In this document: piece after piece, positions 51,917 through 60,738 of the stretch | Layout of the letters: every line of letters begins with the position of its first letter | How positions within the stretch are numbered: the stretch's first letter is position 1 | Notes under the pieces: generated by a model | Databases searched by the model: none | What the model was told of the DNA's origin: nothing | Seen by the model: only the letters and a program-made list of their open reading frames with translations | Assembly: GCA_016214125.1 (NCBI GenBank) | Contig: JACRPC010000036.1 | Coordinates: 1-64,000 of the forward strand | Length of the DNA stretch: 64,000 bases | DNA from: Rhodospirillales bacterium | GTDB taxonomy: Bacteria; Pseudomonadota; Alphaproteobacteria; Rhodospirillales; WMHbin7 | Direction of reading: 5' to 3' | Program-made: the position numbers and the translations under genes

Positions 51917-53101
51917 CTAATTGAACATGATGTTTTCGAGGAAGGTTTCCATCTGAATGGCAATGTCGTCGAACGAGTTCTGGTTCTCTTCGAACTCGCT
52001 GATGAAGTAGGGAATCTTGTGCGCCTCAAGCTCCTTGGCGTAGGCCACCTGTTCGTCGAGACCCGGTTCGCACATCTTGGCCGCCGCCAGAATCGCCGCC
52101 ACCGCCTGCGATTCCTTGATCCGCTTGAGGAGCATCTTCTCCTTCGGCTTGTCGTGGTCGTGCTGGACCGGGCTGTAGGAGGAATCGGAGAGGTAGGCGC
52201 GGGCCAAATTCTCAACCGGATCGCCGGTAACGGGCACGTCGCTCAGCAGCCAGCGCAGGCCGATGTAGAGATCGTCATCGACCACGTAACAGGAGCGCGC
52301 CACCGCCTGCAACAGATCGAAGGGCGGAACCTCGCAGAAGCCGCCTTCGAAGACGACGCGCATCTTGTCTTGCTTGCGGGCCGGGCGGGCGGCAATCAGG
52401 GGCAGCACCGCGTGCATCAGAGCGATGAAGTCCTCGACCGGCAGGATGCCGGCCAGCCCGACCAGGGCCAGCGATTCGTCGGGCGCGATTTTCCAGGGCT
52501 CCTCGCGGCGAATGCGGTAGAGATCGCGCATCAGCGCCCGGGCTTGATTGTAAAGGCCGATCGAGCGCGCCAGATCGGCGTCGGTCACTTTGCGGCCCGC
52601 CGTGGCCTCGATGTCCTTCAGGATGCGGGCGTATTCGGAACGCAGATAGGGCAGGGCCGCCGTCGTGTTCGGATTCTGCGGCAGATGCAGAAGCTGGCAT
52701 TTGTAGGAGAAGTTGCGCCCCCAGATGCCGGCCAGATTGCGCGCCCCATCGCAGATCGGCAAGGAGACGAAGAGGTCGAGTTCGATGTCCTTGGTCAGCG
52801 CCACGTCGAGCGAACTCTTGAGGATCGAGCACAGATAGGAGCCGAAATGGGGGTTCGATTCCAACCCCTCGGTCTGGGCGCCGCGAATCTTCACCGGCAG
52901 AAGCCCGCCGGCATGCGCCAGCTCTTCCGGAAAATAGACCTGGAAATGGCCGATGACCTTGCCGCCCTTGGCCCGCCAGGCCTTGACGGTGGGGTAAGTG
53001 GGGTCCTCGACCAATTCGCGCGCACGCAGGAAGATTTCCTGCAGTGGCCGCGAGGCCCATTCGGCGGGCGACGGCATCGGCACGGCGGTTCCGTTTTTCA
53101 T
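51917..53101 (-). CDS. bzdN: Benzoyl-CoA reductase catalytic subunit, BcrC/BzdN-like
   Basis: A 394-residue HgdB/FldC-type subunit. Visible features are [38 protein letters not shown] with the cluster-ligand Cys, and [20 protein letters not shown]. With the larger subunit it binds benzoyl-CoA and [4Fe-4S] clusters for ring reduction. It overlaps the upstream gene by 4 bp. A 2-hydroxyacyl-CoA dehydratase is the main alternative, but the two ATPases argue against it. Confidence 0.87.
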   Translation of the reverse strand: MKNGTAVPMPSPAEWASRPLQEIFLRARELVEDPTYPTVKAWRAKGGKVIGHFQVYFPEELAHAGGLLPVKIRGAQTEGLESNPHFGSYLCSILKSSLDVALTKDIELDLFVSLPICDGARNLAGIWGRNFSYKCQLLHLPQNPNTTAALPYLRSEYARILKDIEATAGRKVTDADLARSIGLYNQARALMRDLYRIRREEPWKIAPDESLALVGLAGILPVEDFIALMHAVLPLIAARPARKQDKMRVVFEGGFCEVPPFDLLQAVARSCYVVDDDLYIGLRWLLSDVPVTGDPVENLARAYLSDSSYSPVQHDHDKPKEKMLLKRIKESQAVAAILAAAKMCEPGLDEQVAYAKELEAHKIPYFISEFEENQNSFDDIAIQMETFLENIMFN

Positions 53102-54489
53102 TGCGCGGCCCCCACGATGGCCGGCGCGGTCTGCTTCTTCTGCTTGCGGGCGATCATGCCCTCGAAGAAGGCGTCGGCGCGGTTCTTCATCTGCGCCTTG
53201 GCGACCGAGCGCGGATCGACGACGTCGGATTCCAGGAACAGGGTCGAGATGCCCAGCCGCTCGGCGGCGTGGTGGCGCCGATCCGCTAGGCCGGACGAGA
53301 TGGTGCGGCAGCTTTTCACCGAGTGATAGACGATGCCGTCAAGATTGTATTGGGCAAGCCGGGTTTCGATTTCCGGCGTTTCGAAAATCAGATTGGCGAT
53401 GGTGTCGCGCACCGTTTCCAGCGTGCCCTCGGCCAGGCTCTCGATCGGGTTGTTCAGATCGTACTCGAAGCCCATGCCGGTGCCGCCGGAGGCGAAGGTG
53501 AGATAGGCCGAGGTGACGAAGGTGCCGCCCCAATCGGTGAAGAACTCGTTGAAGCCGCGGAAGATCGGGTAGCAGGGCACGCCGATGAAGCCCAGGCGGA
53601 AGCGCTGATCGGCCTCGACGTCCTTGCCGTCGACCTTCATCAAGGGACCGATGCCGTTCTGGGACCGGAAGGTCATTTCCTCGAGCAGGTCCTTGAAGAA
53701 CTTGGCGCCGGTTTCGGTGGCACGGAAGCCGTTCGACATGCCGAGATAGACCAGGCCGTCGGTGAGCACGTTGAAGGCGGCGGGCGTGCGTTCGTTGAGC
53801 TTCAGGATGTCGCGCCAGGCCAGGCTCATCTCGTTGGCGTATTTCAGATGCATACGGAACTTGTCGATGTCGAATTTCTTGCCGGTCAGGCGCTCGCAGG
53901 TGGCGATCAGGTCCTTCACCTGGCCGACGATGTAGGCCAATTCGTTCTTGTACTCCTCGCTGCCCCTGGGGCTGCGGGTGTGATTGGCGCGCTCGGCCGG
54001 AACGTCGATCACCGAGACTATCGTGCCGTGCATGCGCTCCCAGATCTCCACCCACTTGAAGTAGGTGTTGCAGGCGTTGGTGGTCACCGCCAACATCGGC
54101 TTGGGGATGCGGGCCATCGGGTGCTTGCCGCCCAGAAGCTGGGTGGCGAAATCGACCTTCACATAGCCGCAGATGTCGGGCGAATAGCCGTAATCCTCGG
54201 CCTCGCGCAGATACTCCTCGGAGACGCGGCGCACCGCCGTCTGCAACGAGTTGATCTCGGGAAACACCACCGGCATGTCGAAGGTGCGCAGCACCTCGTT
54301 CATGTTGCCCATGACGAAGCAATAGGCGGCGCCCTCGCCGCGCTCGGCCAGTTGGGAAAGCTCGGCAAACCAATCGCGGAACAGCTTGGCGCCTTCGCGG
54401 GCGCCGCGGCCGACGATGCCGCTTTCGGTGTCGAAGACCCGGCGTCCCGCCAGGGTGCCGGCCGCTTGGCTTGCAGGGGCCGCGTTCAT
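53098..54489 (-). CDS. bzdO: Benzoyl-CoA reductase catalytic subunit, BcrB/BzdO-like
   Basis: A 463-residue HgdB-type subunit with [55 protein letters not shown] and [19 protein letters not shown]; conserved Cys in these segments ligate [4Fe-4S]. ATG 54489 has AAGGAG 9 nt upstream. It is the first gene of the operon. The order large subunit, small subunit, ATPase, ATPase matches mbdONQP of Azoarcus CIB as I recall it, rather than the bcrCBAD or bzdNOPQ order. Confidence 0.87.
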   Translation of the reverse strand: MNAAPASQAAGTLAGRRVFDTESGIVGRGAREGAKLFRDWFAELSQLAERGEGAAYCFVMGNMNEVLRTFDMPVVFPEINSLQTAVRRVSEEYLREAEDYGYSPDICGYVKVDFATQLLGGKHPMARIPKPMLAVTTNACNTYFKWVEIWERMHGTIVSVIDVPAERANHTRSPRGSEEYKNELAYIVGQVKDLIATCERLTGKKFDIDKFRMHLKYANEMSLAWRDILKLNERTPAAFNVLTDGLVYLGMSNGFRATETGAKFFKDLLEEMTFRSQNGIGPLMKVDGKDVEADQRFRLGFIGVPCYPIFRGFNEFFTDWGGTFVTSAYLTFASGGTGMGFEYDLNNPIESLAEGTLETVRDTIANLIFETPEIETRLAQYNLDGIVYHSVKSCRTISSGLADRRHHAAERLGISTLFLESDVVDPRSVAKAQMKNRADAFFEGMIARKQKKQTAPAIVGAAQ

Positions 54490-54522
54490 GTCCGTCATCT
54501 CCTTAATCAAAGACCAAACGGC

Positions 54523-54540
54523 GACTGACTATTCGGTCAT
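54523..54540 (-). promoter_or_regulatory. Operator-like site A at the benzoyl-CoA reductase promoter
   Basis: On the minus strand ATGACCGAATAGTCAGTC, core TGAC-N6-GTCA. It covers the transcription start and touches the -10 box, where a repressor would block initiation. It matches site C (62932-62949) at 15 of 18 positions. The adjacent TetR protein is the natural candidate ligand. Confidence 0.65.
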
Positions 54541-54567
54541 TCTAGTCCCTGATTTCGCTATTGTCAA
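54539..54567 (-). promoter_or_regulatory. Sigma-70 promoter of the benzoyl-CoA reductase operon
   Basis: TTGACA (54567-54562), a 17-nt spacer and TAGAAT (54544-54539) make a near-perfect promoter. An AT-rich stretch upstream (about 54585-54650) could act as an UP element. The leader to ATG 54489 is about 45 nt. Confidence 0.8.
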
Positions 54568-54689
54568 CTCGACCGATATCCGGAATTGTAGATTTAATTC
54601 TTTTAATATCAATAGCGTTGGATATTCGACGGATAATTTTGATTTCCGCAAAGGTCAATGGATGTTCGTCCAATTCCCGAGGGAAGGGG

Positions 54690-55472
54690 TCAGTTGGCCT
54701 TGCCCTGACGGCCGAGATAAATCTCGATGACCTTGGGATCGGAGAGCACGTCCTCGGGCGCGCCGTCGGTGATGTAGCCGCCGTAATCGAGCACATAGAT
54801 GCGGTCGGCCAAATCGGCCACCATCTGCATGTCGTGCTCGACCCAGATCATCGGCAGATTCTTCTCGTGCTTGATGCGCAAGATGAAGCGGGCGAGGTTT
54901 TCCTTTTCCTCGCGGTTCAATCCGGCCGAAGGTTCGTCGAGCAGCATCAGCTTGGGCGCCATGGCGAGCGCGCGGGCGAAGCCCACCACCTTCTGCAGGC
55001 CAAAGGGCAGACCGGCGATGCGCTGGTTGCGGTAACGCTCAAGCTCGACGAATTCGATCACCTCTTCGACCAAAGCCCGCTCGGCAATTTCCATGCGCTT
55101 GGCCGGCCCCAGGAACAGCCCGTCGAGAAACGCGTTCGAGCGGATGTGGCAATGGCGCCCGACCAGCAGGTTTTCGCGCACGGTGAGCTGCGGAAACAGC
55201 CCGCCATGCTGGAAGGTGCGCGCGATGCCGATCTCGGCGGCGCGGTGCGGCGCCAGGCCGGTGATCTCGGCCCCCTCATAGAGAATGCGGCCCTGCGACG
55301 GCCGGTAAAGGCCGCTGATGCAGTTGAGCACACTGGTCTTGCCGGCGCCGTTGGGGCCGATCAGCGCCAGAAGCTCGCCCGGCCGCACGGACAGCGAAAT
55401 CTGATCGAGCACGGTCAGGCCGCCGAAATGCAGCGACAACTGCTCGATCGCCAGGATTTCCGGGCTAGCCAT
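54690..55472 (-). CDS. livG: Liv-type ABC transporter ATPase, LivG family
   Basis: A 260-residue ATPase. Walker A is GPNGAGKTS, the family segment is EIGIARTFQHGGLFPQLTVREN, and Walker B is LMLLDEPSAGLN. It is last in the transporter operon, 200 bp upstream of the reductase gene, and overlaps the LivF-type gene by 8 bp. The likely cargo is the aromatic acid that feeds the reductase. Confidence 0.9.
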   Translation of the reverse strand: MASPEILAIEQLSLHFGGLTVLDQISLSVRPGELLALIGPNGAGKTSVLNCISGLYRPSQGRILYEGAEITGLAPHRAAEIGIARTFQHGGLFPQLTVRENLLVGRHCHIRSNAFLDGLFLGPAKRMEIAERALVEEVIEFVELERYRNQRIAGLPFGLQKVVGFARALAMAPKLMLLDEPSAGLNREEKENLARFILRIKHEKNLPMIWVEHDMQMVADLADRIYVLDYGGYITDGAPEDVLSDPKVIEIYLGRQGKAN

Positions 55473-56277
55473 ACCACCTCCGACTGCGGCGGTATTGCTT
55501 GACCTCGCGGTAGCTCTTGCGGGCGTCGCCGCCGCCCTGGCCCAGATAGAATTCCTGCACGTCCTTGTGGCCGCCCAGCCGCTCGCGGGTGCCGTCCAAG
55601 ACGATGCGGCCGTTCTCGATCACATAGCCGTAATCGGCGATGCCCAGCGCCAGATGGGCGCTTTGCTCGACCAGAAGAATGGTGAGGCCCAGAGTCTTCT
55701 TCAGGGTCACGATGTGGTCGAGCAGCTCCTCGACCAGCCGGGGCGCCAGCCCCATGCTCATCTCGTCGACCAACAGCAGCCGGGGTTCGCACAAGAGCGC
55801 CGAGCCGATCGCCAGCATCTGGCGCTCGCCGCCCGAGAGATAGCCGGCCAGCCTGGTCTTGGCGGTGGCGAGCCTGGGGAAATGGTCGAAGACGGTGTCG
55901 ATCATCCGCTTACGGGTGGCGCGCGACGCCCCGGCGCCGACCGAGGCCTCGAGATTGTCCATCACCGTCAGGGTCTCGAAGATCTTCTCGCGCTCGGGCA
56001 CCAGCGCGATGCCGCGGTTGGCCACTTTTTGCGGCGGCCAATTGGCGATGTCCTGGCCCTCGAAGAGAATGCGGCCCTCGGTCACCCAGGCGTCGTCGGT
56101 GCCGATGAAGCCCGAGATCGCCCGCAAGGTCGTGGTCTTGCCGGCGCCGTTGGTGCCCAGGAAAACCACGATCTGGCCCTGCTGGACGTCGAGCGACACG
56201 CCTTGGATGGCGGTGATCACCTTCTTGTAGACCACCTCGACCTTTTCCAGGCGCAGCATCGGCGGGCTTTCGGTCAT
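55465..56277 (-). CDS. livF: Liv-type ABC transporter ATPase, LivF family
   Basis: A 270-residue ATPase with Walker A GTNGAGKTT, signature LSGGERQM and Walker B LLLVDEMSMGLAP. The usual DEP is DEM, which keeps the catalytic Glu. The C-terminal tail is longer than usual. It is 2 bp downstream of the LivM-type gene. Confidence 0.9.
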   Translation of the reverse strand: MTESPPMLRLEKVEVVYKKVITAIQGVSLDVQQGQIVVFLGTNGAGKTTTLRAISGFIGTDDAWVTEGRILFEGQDIANWPPQKVANRGIALVPEREKIFETLTVMDNLEASVGAGASRATRKRMIDTVFDHFPRLATAKTRLAGYLSGGERQMLAIGSALLCEPRLLLVDEMSMGLAPRLVEELLDHIVTLKKTLGLTILLVEQSAHLALGIADYGYVIENGRIVLDGTRERLGGHKDVQEFYLGQGGGDARKSYREVKQYRRSRRWYG

Positions 56278-56279
56278 CC

Positions 56280-57347
56280 CTAGCCTCCCTTGCCGACCGC
56301 GGTCTGGCGGAACGGCCAGAGCAGGAAGTAGTCGCGCAACCGGCGCCAGATGCCGACCAGCCCCAAGGGCTCGAAAATCAGGAACAGAACCATGATCAGG
56401 CCGAAGGCGGCGAAATTGATGGCGAAGGCGTCGTTGACCAGATGGCGCGAGGCCGGCACCAGGCGGATCGCCGCTTCGATGACATGCGGGAACAGAACCA
56501 CGAATACGGCGCCCAGGATGGCGCCCAGCATCGAGCCCGAGCCGCCGATGATCACCATCGCCACATACTCGATGGTGAGATAGATGGTGAAGGCCTGGAT
56601 GGTGACGAAGCCCTGGTAATAGGCGAGCAGGCTGCCGGTCAACGTGGTGAGCACCGAGGAGATGACGAAGGCCAACAGCTTGGTGCGCTTGACCGGAATG
56701 CCCAGGGCCTCGGCCACCGTGTCGTGATCGCGAATGGCGATGAAGGAGCGCCCGGTGCGCGAGCGCACCAGATTAAGGCAGAACAGCACCACCAGAACGT
56801 CGAAGGCCAGAAGCACGAAATACCAGTGCCGGCCCTGGGTGAGTTCGAAGCCGAACAGCGAGGGCGGGCTGACCGAGACGCCGGTCGAATAACCGCGCTT
56901 GGTTTCGTACTCGCCGCCGGCGTAGGCGACGATGAAATGGAGCGCCAGCGTGGTGACGGCAAGATAAAGCCCCTTGAGCCGCAGGGACGGCAGCCCAAAC
57001 ACCAACCCCAACAGGGCGCCCACCACCGCCGAAGCCGGCAGGGTGACCCAGAAGGGCGCCCCCACCTCTTTATAAAGGATGCCGGTGGTGAAGGCGCCGG
57101 CGGCCAGCAGGCCGGCATGGCCCAAGGAAATCTGGCCGGCAAAGCCGGTGAGCAGCATGAGCGCCGAGGCGGCGATCACCGCCAGGAAGACTTGATTGGC
57201 CAGATCGAGGAAGAAGGGCTTGGCGAAGAAGGGATAGACGAGCAGCACGACCACGAACGCCGCCAGCGCCACCTTCTGGGTGGTGGTCTCGATCAGCCGC
57301 AATTCCTGGCCGTAGCTGGTCTTGAAATAGCCGCTCGCCTGCGCCAT
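56280..57347 (-). CDS. livM: Liv-type ABC transporter permease, LivM family
   Basis: A 355-residue permease with an N-terminal extension (about 30 residues) and the LivM core LLTGFAGQISLGHAGLLAAGAFTTGIL and IIGGSGSMLGAILGAVFVVL. The last 40 residues (LIFEPLGLVGIWRRLRDYF...) are typical of transporters for amides and aromatic acids. Start ATG 57347 is 2 bp from the LivH-type stop. Confidence 0.88.
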   Translation of the reverse strand: MAQASGYFKTSYGQELRLIETTTQKVALAAFVVVLLVYPFFAKPFFLDLANQVFLAVIAASALMLLTGFAGQISLGHAGLLAAGAFTTGILYKEVGAPFWVTLPASAVVGALLGLVFGLPSLRLKGLYLAVTTLALHFIVAYAGGEYETKRGYSTGVSVSPPSLFGFELTQGRHWYFVLLAFDVLVVLFCLNLVRSRTGRSFIAIRDHDTVAEALGIPVKRTKLLAFVISSVLTTLTGSLLAYYQGFVTIQAFTIYLTIEYVAMVIIGGSGSMLGAILGAVFVVLFPHVIEAAIRLVPASRHLVNDAFAINFAAFGLIMVLFLIFEPLGLVGIWRRLRDYFLLWPFRQTAVGKGG

Positions 57348-57349
57348 CG

Positions 57350-58222
57350 CTACACCCGCTCGATTTCTTCTTTGGTGCCGAACAAGCCCCAGGGGCGCAC
57401 CAGCAGCATGGCGATCAGCACCACGAAGGGCACCACGTCGCTGATCAGGGGGTCGATGAAATGGATGGCCAGGATCTCGGCGGCCGCCACGATGAAGGAG
57501 CCGACCACCGCGCCCAACAGGCTGTCGAGCCCACCCACCAGGGCGGCCGGAAAGGCCTTGAGGCCGACGATCACCATCGTGCTGCCCAGGCCGGAATCGA
57601 GCGCCAGCAGCATCCCGGCCAGCCCGCCCGAGAAGGTGGAGAGCGCCCAAGCCAGGGCGTAAACGGCGTGCAGCTTGATGCCGCGCTGGGCGGCCAGGAG
57701 CGGCCGTTCGCCCACCGCACGCATTTGCAGGCCCCAGCGCGTGTAGCGGAAGAACAGCATGAGCGCGAGGTAGAGCACCACCGCGACCAGGATGGTCGCC
57801 AGCGCCACCGACGAGATCGAGGTGCCGCCGCCCAAGGGAACCGGCGGGTTCTTCCAGCCCAGGACCGAAATCGGGTGCAGATCGCGCGCCGTCCAGATCA
57901 GCACCATCAGACCGCGCAACAAGATGCCGAGCGCGATGGTGACCAGGACGGCGGCGATCACCAGCTCGCCGGTCATCTTGCGCATCAGAACGACGTAAAG
58001 GACAAAGCCGACCAGAAGGCTTAGGCCCACCGCGCCGGCAAAAGCCAGTTCCGGTCCGCCCTTGAACAGGCTGGCCAGGGTGAAGAGCAGATAGGCGCCC
58101 AGCATCATCAACTCGCCATGCGCCAGATTGAGCACGCGGCTCACCCGATAGATCAGCACATAGCCGCAGCTAATCAGGGCGTAGATGGCGGTCAGGACGA
58201 CAAGATTGGCCAGAACCTGCAT
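57350..58222 (-). CDS. livH: Liv-type ABC transporter permease, LivH family
   Basis: A 290-residue permease with about eight hydrophobic segments, GYVLIYRVSRVLNLAHGELMML near the N-terminus and LKAFPAALVGGLDSLLGAVVGS near the C-terminus. It lies 86 bp after the binding-protein gene and is the first membrane component of this operon. Confidence 0.9.
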   Translation of the reverse strand: MQVLANLVVLTAIYALISCGYVLIYRVSRVLNLAHGELMMLGAYLLFTLASLFKGGPELAFAGAVGLSLLVGFVLYVVLMRKMTGELVIAAVLVTIALGILLRGLMVLIWTARDLHPISVLGWKNPPVPLGGGTSISSVALATILVAVVLYLALMLFFRYTRWGLQMRAVGERPLLAAQRGIKLHAVYALAWALSTFSGGLAGMLLALDSGLGSTMVIVGLKAFPAALVGGLDSLLGAVVGSFIVAAAEILAIHFIDPLISDVVPFVVLIAMLLVRPWGLFGTKEEIERV

Positions 58223-58307
58223 TGAAGAAACAACACCCGGAAAGTTGAGAGAGAGCGGGGAAGGAAAGCCCCTTGGGCCTTCCCTCCCCGTTTCGGCACG
58301 CGCAACG

Positions 58308-59480
58308 TTACTTGATTTCGACCTTCACCCAGTCCTTGATCGCCTTCGGCTTGTTGTCGTCCTTCGACCAAGCGTAGACGCGATAGGCCGATTCGGTGCG
58401 GAAGTGATTGGTCTTGGTCCAGACGATCGGCTGACCGCGCAGGCCCTTGGTGTCGATGGTGACGTCGTTCATCGCCTCTTGCATCTTGGCCCGCGTGGGT
58501 GGCCAGGCCACCTTCTTCAAGGCCGCCTCGATCGCCTGACCGGCCACCCAGCCTTCGCTCATGTAGGTGGTGGGGAACTTGGTCTTGCCCTCGGCCGCCG
58601 CCATCACTTCTTTATGGATCGGCTGGCCGTCGGAGAACATCGAGCTGGTGCGGAAGAGAAGCAGACCCGGGTCCTTCAGGCGCAGCATCTCGTCTTCCGA
58701 GATCAAATGGCCGTAGGCCATCAGCTTGCCGTCCCAGCCCAACTGGCGCAGTGCCTCGAAGATGCGGATCTGGACGATCCAGGGACCCCAGGTGAGGCCC
58801 CAATCCATCTTGGTCTCCTTGAGCTTGGTGGCGAAGGGGGCGTAGTTGGGGGTGGGGGGCGGAATGGTCTCGTGCGCCACCACCTTGATGCCCTTCTTCT
58901 CCGCCACCGAAATCCCGTGCTCGATGCCGGCGCGCGACAGTGGAATGGCGGTCGAGATGGTGCCCAGAATCGCCTTGCCGCCCGACGCCTCGTGGATGTA
59001 GTTGGCGGCGAACTCGGTGTCCTTCTCGGCGGCGTAGGAGCTGGTGCAGAACATCAAGGGATCGGCGGGCGGGAAGACCTCCTTCGGGCAGACGCCGCCG
59101 GCGAACAGCACCGGCACCCCGGCGCGGCGGCCCTCGGTCATCACCGGCTCGTAGGTGCTGGAGAGCGCCGAATTGATGATCAGGATGACGTTTTCGTCGC
59201 TGGCGAAGCTCTTGGCGTCGGCGCCGGCGCGGGCCGGCTGCGACTGGTTGTCGCGCACTTCGATCTTCACCGGCTTGCCGTTGATGCCGCCCTGGGCGTT
59301 GACGCGATCGAAATAGATGCGCAGCGCGTCGGCGGTGGGGCCGCTGTCCGGCGCGCTGGGGCCGGTGATGTCGACCGAAAGGCCGATCATGTAGGCGTCG
59401 GGCGCCGCTTGGCCTGCCCCGGGCGCCAGAAGGGCGAGCGCCGCCGCTCCGGCCATCAGGTGCTTGTGTGTCGCTTTCAT
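58308..59480 (-). CDS. Liv-type substrate-binding protein, copy 2
   Basis: A 390-residue periplasmic binding protein with a signal peptide ending PGAGQAAPD and a type 1 binding fold. It is very similar along its whole length to the protein encoded directly upstream (shared strings such as GPTADALRIYFDRVNAQGGI and VLFAGGVCPKEVFPPADPLM). Two Cys (CPKE and MFCTS) may form a disulfide. GGAGGA precedes ATG 59480. The substitution pattern suggests a shifted ligand range. Confidence 0.88.
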   Translation of the reverse strand: MKATHKHLMAGAAALALLAPGAGQAAPDAYMIGLSVDITGPSAPDSGPTADALRIYFDRVNAQGGINGKPVKIEVRDNQSQPARAGADAKSFASDENVILIINSALSSTYEPVMTEGRRAGVPVLFAGGVCPKEVFPPADPLMFCTSSYAAEKDTEFAANYIHEASGGKAILGTISTAIPLSRAGIEHGISVAEKKGIKVVAHETIPPPTPNYAPFATKLKETKMDWGLTWGPWIVQIRIFEALRQLGWDGKLMAYGHLISEDEMLRLKDPGLLLFRTSSMFSDGQPIHKEVMAAAEGKTKFPTTYMSEGWVAGQAIEAALKKVAWPPTRAKMQEAMNDVTIDTKGLRGQPIVWTKTNHFRTESAYRVYAWSKDDNKPKAIKDWVKVEIK

Positions 59481-59519
59481 CGCTTCCTCCAATGTTGTTC
59501 GATCGTGTGTTCGGTTGGC

Positions 59520-60689
59520 TTACTTGATCTCGACCTTGGCCCAGTCCTTGACCACCTTGGGCTTGTTCTCGGCCGCATTCCAGGCGTAAACGCGATAGGA
59601 CGATTCGGTGCGGAAGTGGTTGGTCTTGGTCCAGACGATCGGCTGGCCGCGCAGACCCTTGGTGTCGATGATAATGTCGTTCATCGCCTCGGTCACCTTG
59701 GCCCGCGAGGGCGGCCAAGCAACCTTCTTCAAGGCCGCTTCGATCGCTTGGGCTGCGACCCAGCCCTCGCTCATGTAGGTGGTGGGGTATTTTGTCTTGC
59801 CCTCGGCCGCCGCCATCACGTCCTTATGGACCGGCAAGCCGTCGGCGAACATCGAACTGGTGCGGAACAACAGCAGCCCCGGGTCCTTCAAGCGCGCCAC
59901 CTCGTCTTCCGAGACCGAGTGGCCGTAAAGCAGGAAGCGGCCGTTCCACCCCAACTGGCGCATGGCCTCGAAGATGCGGACCTGCACCGACCACGGCCCC
60001 CAGGTCACCCCCCAATCCATCATCGAATCCTTGAGCTTGGTGGCGAAGGGGGCGTAGTTGGGGGTGGGCGGCGGAATGGTTTCGTGCGCCACCACCTTCA
60101 AGCCCTTCTTCTCGGCCACCTGGATGCCGTGTTCGAGCCCGGCGCGCGAGATCGGGATGGCGGTCGAGACCATGCCCAGCACCGCCTTGCCGCCCGAAGC
60201 CTCGTGGGCGTAGGTGACGGCGAATTCGGTGTCTTTCTCGGCGGCAAAGGCGCTGGTGCAGAACATCAAGGGATCGGCGGGCGGGAAGACCTCCTTCGGG
60301 CAGACGCCGCCGGCGAACAGCACCGGCATGCCGGCGCGCCGGCTTTCGGTCATGATCGGCTCGTAGGTGGGCGAGAGCGAGGCGTTGACGATGAGGACGA
60401 TGTCGTCGTCGCTGGTGTAGCTCTTGGCGTCGGCGCCGGCCCGCGCGCCCTGCGACTGGTTGTCGCGCACGTCGAGCTTCACCGGCTTGCCGTTGATGCC
60501 GCCCTGGGCGTTGACGCGGTCGAAATAGATGCGCAGCGCGTCGGCGGTGGGACCGCCATCGATGCCGTTGGGGCCGGTGATGTCGGCGGTGATGCCGATC
60601 ATAAATGCATCGGCCGCCGCAACCGGGGCGGGCGCCCCGAGCGCCAGCAGCGCGGCGCCGGCGAGAAGGCGATGGATCGGTGCGTTCAT
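59520..60689 (-). CDS. Liv-type substrate-binding protein, copy 1
   Basis: A 389-residue periplasmic binding protein with a signal peptide ending PAPVAAAD. By eye it is roughly four-fifths identical to copy 2, so the pair arose by tandem duplication. The last residues (KDWAKVEIK) are nearly the same too. ATG 60689 has GGGAGG upstream. The gene follows the acyl-CoA ligase gene in the same direction, with about 50 bp between them. Confidence 0.88.
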   Translation of the reverse strand: MNAPIHRLLAGAALLALGAPAPVAAADAFMIGITADITGPNGIDGGPTADALRIYFDRVNAQGGINGKPVKLDVRDNQSQGARAGADAKSYTSDDDIVLIVNASLSPTYEPIMTESRRAGMPVLFAGGVCPKEVFPPADPLMFCTSAFAAEKDTEFAVTYAHEASGGKAVLGMVSTAIPISRAGLEHGIQVAEKKGLKVVAHETIPPPTPNYAPFATKLKDSMMDWGVTWGPWSVQVRIFEAMRQLGWNGRFLLYGHSVSEDEVARLKDPGLLLFRTSSMFADGLPVHKDVMAAAEGKTKYPTTYMSEGWVAAQAIEAALKKVAWPPSRAKVTEAMNDIIIDTKGLRGQPIVWTKTNHFRTESSYRVYAWNAAENKPKVVKDWAKVEIK

Positions 60690-60738
60690 GATGACCTCCC
60701 TATCCCTGTTATGTGTTGGTCTTGGGCCGGCATGGCGT

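Noticed and set aside
51917-54489. 2-hydroxyacyl-CoA dehydratase instead of benzoyl-CoA reductase
   Set aside because: Dehydratases use one activator ATPase. Here two distinct ATPases with matching cluster Cys, plus the ligase and transporter context, favour the reductase.
56280-57650. LivM-type permease starting at 57650 (456 codons)
   Set aside because: The extra N-terminal 100 residues overlap the LivH-type gene in another frame and look non-coding. ATG 57347 gives a normal LivM length.
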